A DNA stretch of 64,000 nucleotides, taken from contig NZ_KQ033919.1 of the NCBI RefSeq assembly GCF_000969825.1, forward strand, positions 1,273,218 to 1,337,217, given 5' to 3'. Each line of letters starts with the position of its first letter. Within the stretch, counting starts at the first letter, position 1. Position numbers and translations under genes: made by a program. The notes below the pieces were generated by a model, which saw only the letters and a list, made by a program, of their open reading frames with translations, was not told the origin of the DNA and ran no database searches. The stretch comes from Parabacteroides gordonii MS-1 = DSM 23371 (lineage in GTDB: Bacteria > Bacteroidota > Bacteroidia > Bacteroidales > Tannerellaceae). Below, in pieces: positions 56,865 to 64,000 of this stretch.

Positions 56865-57758
56865 TTAATCCAGCTGATAACCAAAACTCTTCAGGATGTT
56901 ATCCCTGTTGCGCCAGTCTTTTTCAACCTTGACGAACATTTCCAGGAATACTTTCTTTCCGAAGAATTTTTCGATATCCTTGCGGGCCATGGCGCCTACT
57001 TTTTTCAGTGCCTGTCCCTGATGTCCGATAATGATCCCTTTCTGGGAATCACGCTCTACCATGATCAGGGCCTTGATGTGTATCAGCTCTTCCTCTTCCT
57101 TAAACAGCTCGACCACGACTTCCACGGCATACGGTATTTCTTTCTGGTAATACAGCAGGATCTTCTCACGAATGATCTCTGTAACAAAGAAACGGGCCGG
57201 CTTGTCGGTAAGCGCGTCTTTCTCAAAATAAGGAGGGGACTCAGGCATCAACGCCTCTACCCTTTGCTTTACATAATCAATATTAAAGTTTGAAAGCGCT
57301 GAGATCGGTATGATCTCTGCTTTCGGAAGAACTTCTTTCCAGTGGGCCACGATCTTTTCGAGTTCGGCCTGGTTGCTGGTGTCGATCTTATTGATCAGCA
57401 GCAAGACCGGATAGTCTACCGACTGTACCCGCTTCAGGAAGTCTTCATTCTTATCGATTGTCTCAACGACATCGGTCACATAGAGTAACACGTCGGCATC
57501 ACCTAACGCCGACTCGGAAAAGTTCAGCATAGACTCCTGCAACTTGTAATTCGGATGCAGGACTCCCGGCGTGTCTGAATACACGATCTGCATATCGTCG
57601 GTATTCACAATCCCCATGATACGATGACGGGTAGTCTGTGCCTTTGCCGTAATGATGGAGATACGTTCCCCCACCAGACGGTTCATCAGCGTAGACTTCC
57701 CTACATTAGGATTACCGACAATATTAACAAAGCCGGACTTATGCTTGTTTTCCATCAT
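56865..57758 (-). CDS. era: Ribosome-assembly GTPase Era
   Basis: 298 residues from the ATG at 57756-57758 ([15 protein letters not shown]); the frame is open a further 14 codons upstream inside fabH, but those residues do not belong to Era. Motifs [18 protein letters not shown]-terminal KH domain ([21 protein letters not shown]). Binds 16S rRNA. Starts inside the last 20 bp of fabH. Confidence 0.95.
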   Translation of the reverse strand: MMENKHKSGFVNIVGNPNVGKSTLMNRLVGERISIITAKAQTTRHRIMGIVNTDDMQIVYSDTPGVLHPNYKLQESMLNFSESALGDADVLLYVTDVVETIDKNEDFLKRVQSVDYPVLLLINKIDTSNQAELEKIVAHWKEVLPKAEIIPISALSNFNIDYVKQRVEALMPESPPYFEKDALTDKPARFFVTEIIREKILLYYQKEIPYAVEVVVELFKEEEELIHIKALIMVERDSQKGIIIGHQGQALKKVGAMARKDIEKFFGKKVFLEMFVKVEKDWRNRDNILKSFGYQLD

Positions 57759-58743
57759 AACCCCATTTAAGATAAATTGCACCCCAGGTAAAGCCTGCAC
57801 CGAATGCAGCCAGGATCAGGTTATCCCCTTTCTTCAGCTTGTCTTCCCACTCCCAGAGGCAGATAGGAATTGTTCCGGCACTTGTGTTACCATATTTCTG
57901 GATATTGATCATTACTTTGTTCATATCCACCCCCAGACGCTTGGCTGTTGCATCGATGATACGCAGATTGGCCTGGTGAGGTACGATCCATGCAATATCG
58001 TCGTGGGTCAGATTATTTCGTTCGGCTATTTCGGCAGCCACATCGGCCATATACGAAACGGCATACTTGAATACATATTTACCATCCTGCAAAACGAAAT
58101 GTTCACGATTATCTACGGTCTCGTGACTTGAAGGATAAGCCGAACCACCCGACTTCATGATCAGATGCGAATAGCCTACGCCGTCAGTACGCAGAATTGT
58201 ATCTATAACGCCGACTTCTTCCGTTGTCGGTTCCAGTAAAACAGCACCGCAGGCATCACCAAACAAAGGGCAGGTCGAACGATCCTGGTAATCGGTAATC
58301 GAGGTCATCTTATCACCTGCAACAACGATCACTTTCTTGTAACGTCCCGAACGAATATAATTCGCCCCTGTCTCCAGTCCATACAAAAAGCCGGCGCAAG
58401 CTCCCTGCAAATCGAAAGTCATTGCATTCTTACAGCCGGTATGGTAAGCGATGATTGAAGACATCGTTGGAAAGTGATGGTCTGCCGTTGTAGTAGCCGA
58501 CAGGATCACTTCGATCTCTTCGGGATTGACCTGTGTTTTTTCGAGCAACTGCTTCACAGCACGTATACCCATATAAGAGGTACCTACCCCTTCACCTTTC
58601 AAAATTCGGCGTTCTTTGATGCCAACACGTGTCATGATCCATTCATCCGTTGTATCGACCAATTTGGAAATGTCCTCGTTTGTCAACACATCTTCGGGAA
58701 CGTATCCACCTACACCTGTTATAACCGCATTTAATTTATCCAT
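57739..58743 (-). CDS. fabH: Beta-ketoacyl-ACP synthase III
   Basis: 334 residues. Catalytic Cys in [14 protein letters not shown], His in [10 protein letters not shown], Asn in [11 protein letters not shown]. Starts fatty-acid chains from acetyl-CoA and malonyl-ACP. Overlaps era. Confidence 0.96.
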   Translation of the reverse strand: MDKLNAVITGVGGYVPEDVLTNEDISKLVDTTDEWIMTRVGIKERRILKGEGVGTSYMGIRAVKQLLEKTQVNPEEIEVILSATTTADHHFPTMSSIIAYHTGCKNAMTFDLQGACAGFLYGLETGANYIRSGRYKKVIVVAGDKMTSITDYQDRSTCPLFGDACGAVLLEPTTEEVGVIDTILRTDGVGYSHLIMKSGGSAYPSSHETVDNREHFVLQDGKYVFKYAVSYMADVAAEIAERNNLTHDDIAWIVPHQANLRIIDATAKRLGVDMNKVMINIQKYGNTSAGTIPICLWEWEDKLKKGDNLILAAFGAGFTWGAIYLKWGYDGKQA

Positions 58744-58781
58744 AATTAAAAAAAATAATAGAGACTATATCCCAATTAAAA

Positions 58782-58813
58782 AATTAGCCCTAAAAAAACT
58801 TTTAGGGCTATTT
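58782..58813 (-). terminator. Hairpin after rpmF (terminator or attenuator)
   Basis: AGCCCTAAAA pairs with TTTTAGGGCT and is followed by AATTTTTT on the minus strand, between rpmF and fabH of the same operon. Confidence 0.75.
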
Positions 58814-58850
58814 CTTCCGTTTATCAAAATCAATATGATTAGTGACAAAC

Positions 58851-59036
58851 TTACACAGCTGCTTCTTTTACGATAGCTAACTTACCTCTGTAGTAACCGC
58901 ATTCGCCACATACAGTGTGATAAATATGCCATGCGCCGCAGTTCGGGCAAATAGCCATTGTTGGAGTGACAGCCTTGTCATGAGTTCTTCTCTTGGCTGT
59001 TCTTGTCTTACCTTGTCTTCTTTTAGGATGTGCCAT
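58851..59036 (-). CDS. rpmF: 50S ribosomal protein L32
   Basis: 61 residues: MAHPKRRQGKTRTAKRRTHD and the zinc-ribbon CPNCGAWHIYHTVCGECGYY with all four cysteines. Between DUF177 and fabH, the standard Bacteroidota order. Confidence 0.97.
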   Translation of the reverse strand: MAHPKRRQGKTRTAKRRTHDKAVTPTMAICPNCGAWHIYHTVCGECGYYRGKLAIVKEAAV

Positions 59037-59048
59037 GTTTTAATTTAT

Positions 59049-59633
59049 TTAATTGTTATCATTCTCTATTAAACCTTTCAGGGCATCCCAGCGAGGATCA
59101 GAATTACCGCTTACGTCATCATCCATGGATATGTCATCCACTTCCTCTTCTTCGTAATCATCATCTCCATCATCTGTACTTCTGGATGTGTGCTTTTTCA
59201 GCTTCGACGACATAGCCTTATTACATTTGCCCGGAGCATGTACATGCTTCATCGGAACAGCCAACGCAATAAACTCATAAAGGAACCATGCCAGATTAAT
59301 AGCACCTTCCTCCTCTGGTATTACTACTACCTCGTCGCTTTCTTCGGCATATTCTTTACCGAATTTCACAACCAAGCGATTATGGGTATCAATCGGAATC
59401 TCCATATCGTCCAGACACCTGTCGCACGGAACGATTGCTACACCTTCAATCTGAAAGTTCATTTCAAACATCATTGACGACCGTTTAACGGTTAAATGGA
59501 CCTTCACTTTGCCCTTCTGGACTTCGTCTCCGTCAATGTCCACAAAAAACTTGTTCTCCAGTAAATACTCGAATTCGTGTACTCCCGGAGAGAGATTTTT
59601 CAAATCTACGTTATATAATTTAAATTTCCCCAA
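59049..59633 (-). CDS. DUF177 (YceD-type) protein
   Basis: 194 residues. CDRCLDDMEIPIDTHNRLVVKFG is the DUF177 hallmark; an acidic region (DDGDDDYEEEEVDD) follows. YceD-type proteins act with rpmF in 23S rRNA/ribosome accumulation. First gene of the DUF177-rpmF-fabH-era-der run. Confidence 0.9.
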   Translation of the reverse strand: MGKFKLYNVDLKNLSPGVHEFEYLLENKFFVDIDGDEVQKGKVKVHLTVKRSSMMFEMNFQIEGVAIVPCDRCLDDMEIPIDTHNRLVVKFGKEYAEESDEVVVIPEEEGAINLAWFLYEFIALAVPMKHVHAPGKCNKAMSSKLKKHTSRSTDDGDDDYEEEEVDDISMDDDVSGNSDPRWDALKGLIENDNN

Positions 59634-59656
59634 AGCCTTTTAGTGTAAAAACCTTG

Positions 59657-59688
59657 CAAAGGTACGAAAAAACTAAACACAAATGCAA
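59657..59688 (-). promoter_or_regulatory. Promoter of the DUF177-rpmF-fabH-era-der operon
   Basis: Minus strand TTG (59686-59688), 21-bp spacer, TACCTTTG (59657-59664), 24 bp before the DUF177 start. Confidence 0.65.
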
Positions 59689-59721
59689 TACCTTTACAGT
59701 TATTTTTTATTATTGAATTAT

Positions 59722-60879
59722 TTAGCCTCTATATTTACGAAGCTCTATGCGAAATGTCGTGCCTTTTCCGACTTCAGAGCTCTTTACGAATATCTTACCG
59801 CCATGATAAGACTCTATTATACGCTTGACCAGCGACAAGCCCAGTCCCCATCCGCGTTTCTTGGTTGTATATCCCGGATTAAATACTGTTTTGTATTTTG
59901 ATTTGGGAATGCCTTTTCCGGAATCCGTAATATCGATCCGCACGGTCTTTTCCCGTTCTTCTACCTGGAAAGTGATCTCGCCCTGTCCTTCCATTGCATC
60001 GACTGCATTTTTGGTCAGATTCTCAATGACCCAGGCAAACAGGGAATCGTTCATCAAGACTAAGACCGGGTTCTCCGGAAGATGGGTATATATCTTCACT
60101 TTGGATGATATACGCGTTTCCATATAATTTAAGGCCATTTGAATCGAATTGCTAATATTCACCGGCACCGGATCGGGATTTGATCCAATCTTAGAGAAAC
60201 GCTCTGCAATCATCTCTAAACGCTTCACGTCTTTCTCCATCTCACTCAACAGGGACGGATCGATTTCTTTGGTGCGAAGATATTCCACCCAAGCGATCAA
60301 AGAAGATATAGGGGTACCCAGTTGATGGGCGGTTTCCTTCGACAACCCAACCCATACTTTATTCTGCTCCGCTTTCTTCGTGCTTGCCAAGGCCAGGAAG
60401 GCTATCAGGATAAAAATAAACACGACTCCCAGCTGTGCGTAAGGATAAATAAGCAGCCTTTTCAATATGATTGAATCGTCGTAATAAAGATACTGGAAAG
60501 TTCCATCCTGCATATCGATCAGGATCGGCGGATTCTTACTTTTCAATTCCCTGACTTTTGCTTTCAGAAACTGGTCGATATCCTTTTCCGGCAGTTCAAT
60601 ATTCTTCTGATCCATTACACTATCCTTTTCATTACACCATAAAACAGGGATAGTGGTATTACTTTGGATGATCTTCAGAATAAGTGCCATATTGGAGCCA
60701 TTCGTTTCAGAGGCTATCATACGCTGCGCTTCCGCCCAGATTTCAACCTTCTGACGTTCTTCCTGTGCAAGACTTTTTACGATCTGGTCAGAAACAAACA
60801 CCGAAACTATTGCAATCAATGTGGCTATTAATATAAAAAGATATTTCAACCGTTGCCGGGAATCATATATACTGCTCAT
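59722..60879 (-). CDS. Membrane sensor histidine kinase
   Basis: 385 residues. TM1 (about 12-30), periplasmic sensor (31-145), TM2 (about 147-166), then HisKA with the phospho-acceptor H185 in KETAHQLGTPISSL, N-box NLTKNAVDAM, G1 DSGKGIP and G2 GWGLGLSLVKRIIES. No response-regulator gene is adjacent, so it is an orphan kinase here. The signal is unknown. Confidence 0.9.
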   Translation of the reverse strand: MSSIYDSRQRLKYLFILIATLIAIVSVFVSDQIVKSLAQEERQKVEIWAEAQRMIASETNGSNMALILKIIQSNTTIPVLWCNEKDSVMDQKNIELPEKDIDQFLKAKVRELKSKNPPILIDMQDGTFQYLYYDDSIILKRLLIYPYAQLGVVFIFILIAFLALASTKKAEQNKVWVGLSKETAHQLGTPISSLIAWVEYLRTKEIDPSLLSEMEKDVKRLEMIAERFSKIGSNPDPVPVNISNSIQMALNYMETRISSKVKIYTHLPENPVLVLMNDSLFAWVIENLTKNAVDAMEGQGEITFQVEEREKTVRIDITDSGKGIPKSKYKTVFNPGYTTKKRGWGLGLSLVKRIIESYHGGKIFVKSSEVGKGTTFRIELRKYRG

Positions 60880-61007
60880 AATTATAGAATCATTCTCAAT
60901 GTATATTAAAACGGGAAAGATGATGTATTATTATAAGGAAGGTGTTAAAGGAGAAGAATAAAGATTCAGGGACAGAAATACTGATGACAACCCAATCTGT
61001 ATAAACA

Positions 61008-61043
61008 GAAAAAGGAACCAACCTTACGATTGATCCCTTTTCC
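61008..61043 (-). terminator. rRNA operon terminator
   Basis: On the minus strand AAAAGGGATCAA pairs with TTGGTTCCTTTT (10 of 12 plus G-U) and is followed by T. The rest of 60880-61065 contains no gene. Confidence 0.75.
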
Positions 61044-61065
61044 TTGTTTTGAGTTCTTGACTCTA

Positions 61066-61176
<111 letters not shown>

Positions 61177-61288
61177 ATATCTTTTAAGATGTTTGACCTA
61201 GGACAACGCTACTTTAACAGTAACCTTCGCTTTATGGCCTGTATTGCTACTTGCCATCTGCTGATATATCAATCCTTCCTACCGGAAA

Positions 61289-64000
<2,712 letters not shown>

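Overview
The window looks like a chromosomal segment of a gut Bacteroidales, most likely Parabacteroides. The grounds are a SusC/SusD pair, many promoters of the Bacteroidota type (-7 TAnnTTTG, about 20 bp after a TTG), HU-like DNA-binding proteins of the Bacteroidales kind, and a very large surface protein with a DUF6383-like C-terminus behind an invertible promoter. Phase-variable S-layer-like glycoproteins of this kind are known from Parabacteroides distasonis. The genus is an inference; the 23S rRNA at the right end would settle it.

Layout. 0-4 kb: the start of lptB, an AAA+ ATPase with palindromic repeats in its promoter, and an operon HU-like protein / two-TM holin-like protein / M15 peptidase / lipoprotein with a C-terminal TM, which reads as a complete domesticated lysis cassette. 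4-10 kb: a 1644-residue S-layer-like protein whose promoter lies between 32-bp inverted repeats and points away from the gene (OFF orientation), then a 220-bp nested foldback repeat. 10-13.3 kb: accessory genes (a doubtful basic ORF, a beta-propeller protein, a second HU-like protein, a truncated DUF234-type ATPase). 13.3-30 kb: mostly housekeeping: a CPA2 antiporter, MlaE/MlaF, an M16 peptidase, metK, the folK-queA-truB-uppP-DUF3098-ftsX run, miaB and an acetyl-CoA:succinate CoA-transferase. 30-40 kb: a polysaccharide-utilisation locus. SusC/SusD on the + strand sit behind a 498-bp element with 18-bp inverted ends and a strikingly palindromic interior; converging on them are GH88, DUF2264, KduI and a KduD-like SDR, a route for unsaturated uronates.

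40-45 kb: the phosphate operon pstC-pstA-pstB-phoU and a porin-like protein, with tandem short palindromes ahead of both pstC and the porin. 45-55 kb: a GH95 enzyme, an MsbA-like exporter, a radical-SAM-associated lipoprotein with its radical SAM/SPASM partner (interrupted by an in-frame TGA where tryptophan is expected), a DUF4091 glycosidase-like protein, and an accessory patch with a GNAT acetyltransferase and small overlapping partner gene, flanked by a 36-bp direct repeat. 55-64 kb: der, era, fabH, rpmF, a DUF177 protein and a sensor kinase, then 5S and most of 23S rRNA, all on the - strand.

The strongest second-look items are the two invertible elements, the lysis-like cassette, an acidic C-terminal tail shared by an HU-like protein and a distant 36-residue microprotein with almost every codon changed synonymously, the broken SPASM maturase, and the recurring locus-specific palindrome arrays at promoters. 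No recombinase gene is visible, so any inversion would have to be catalysed in trans.
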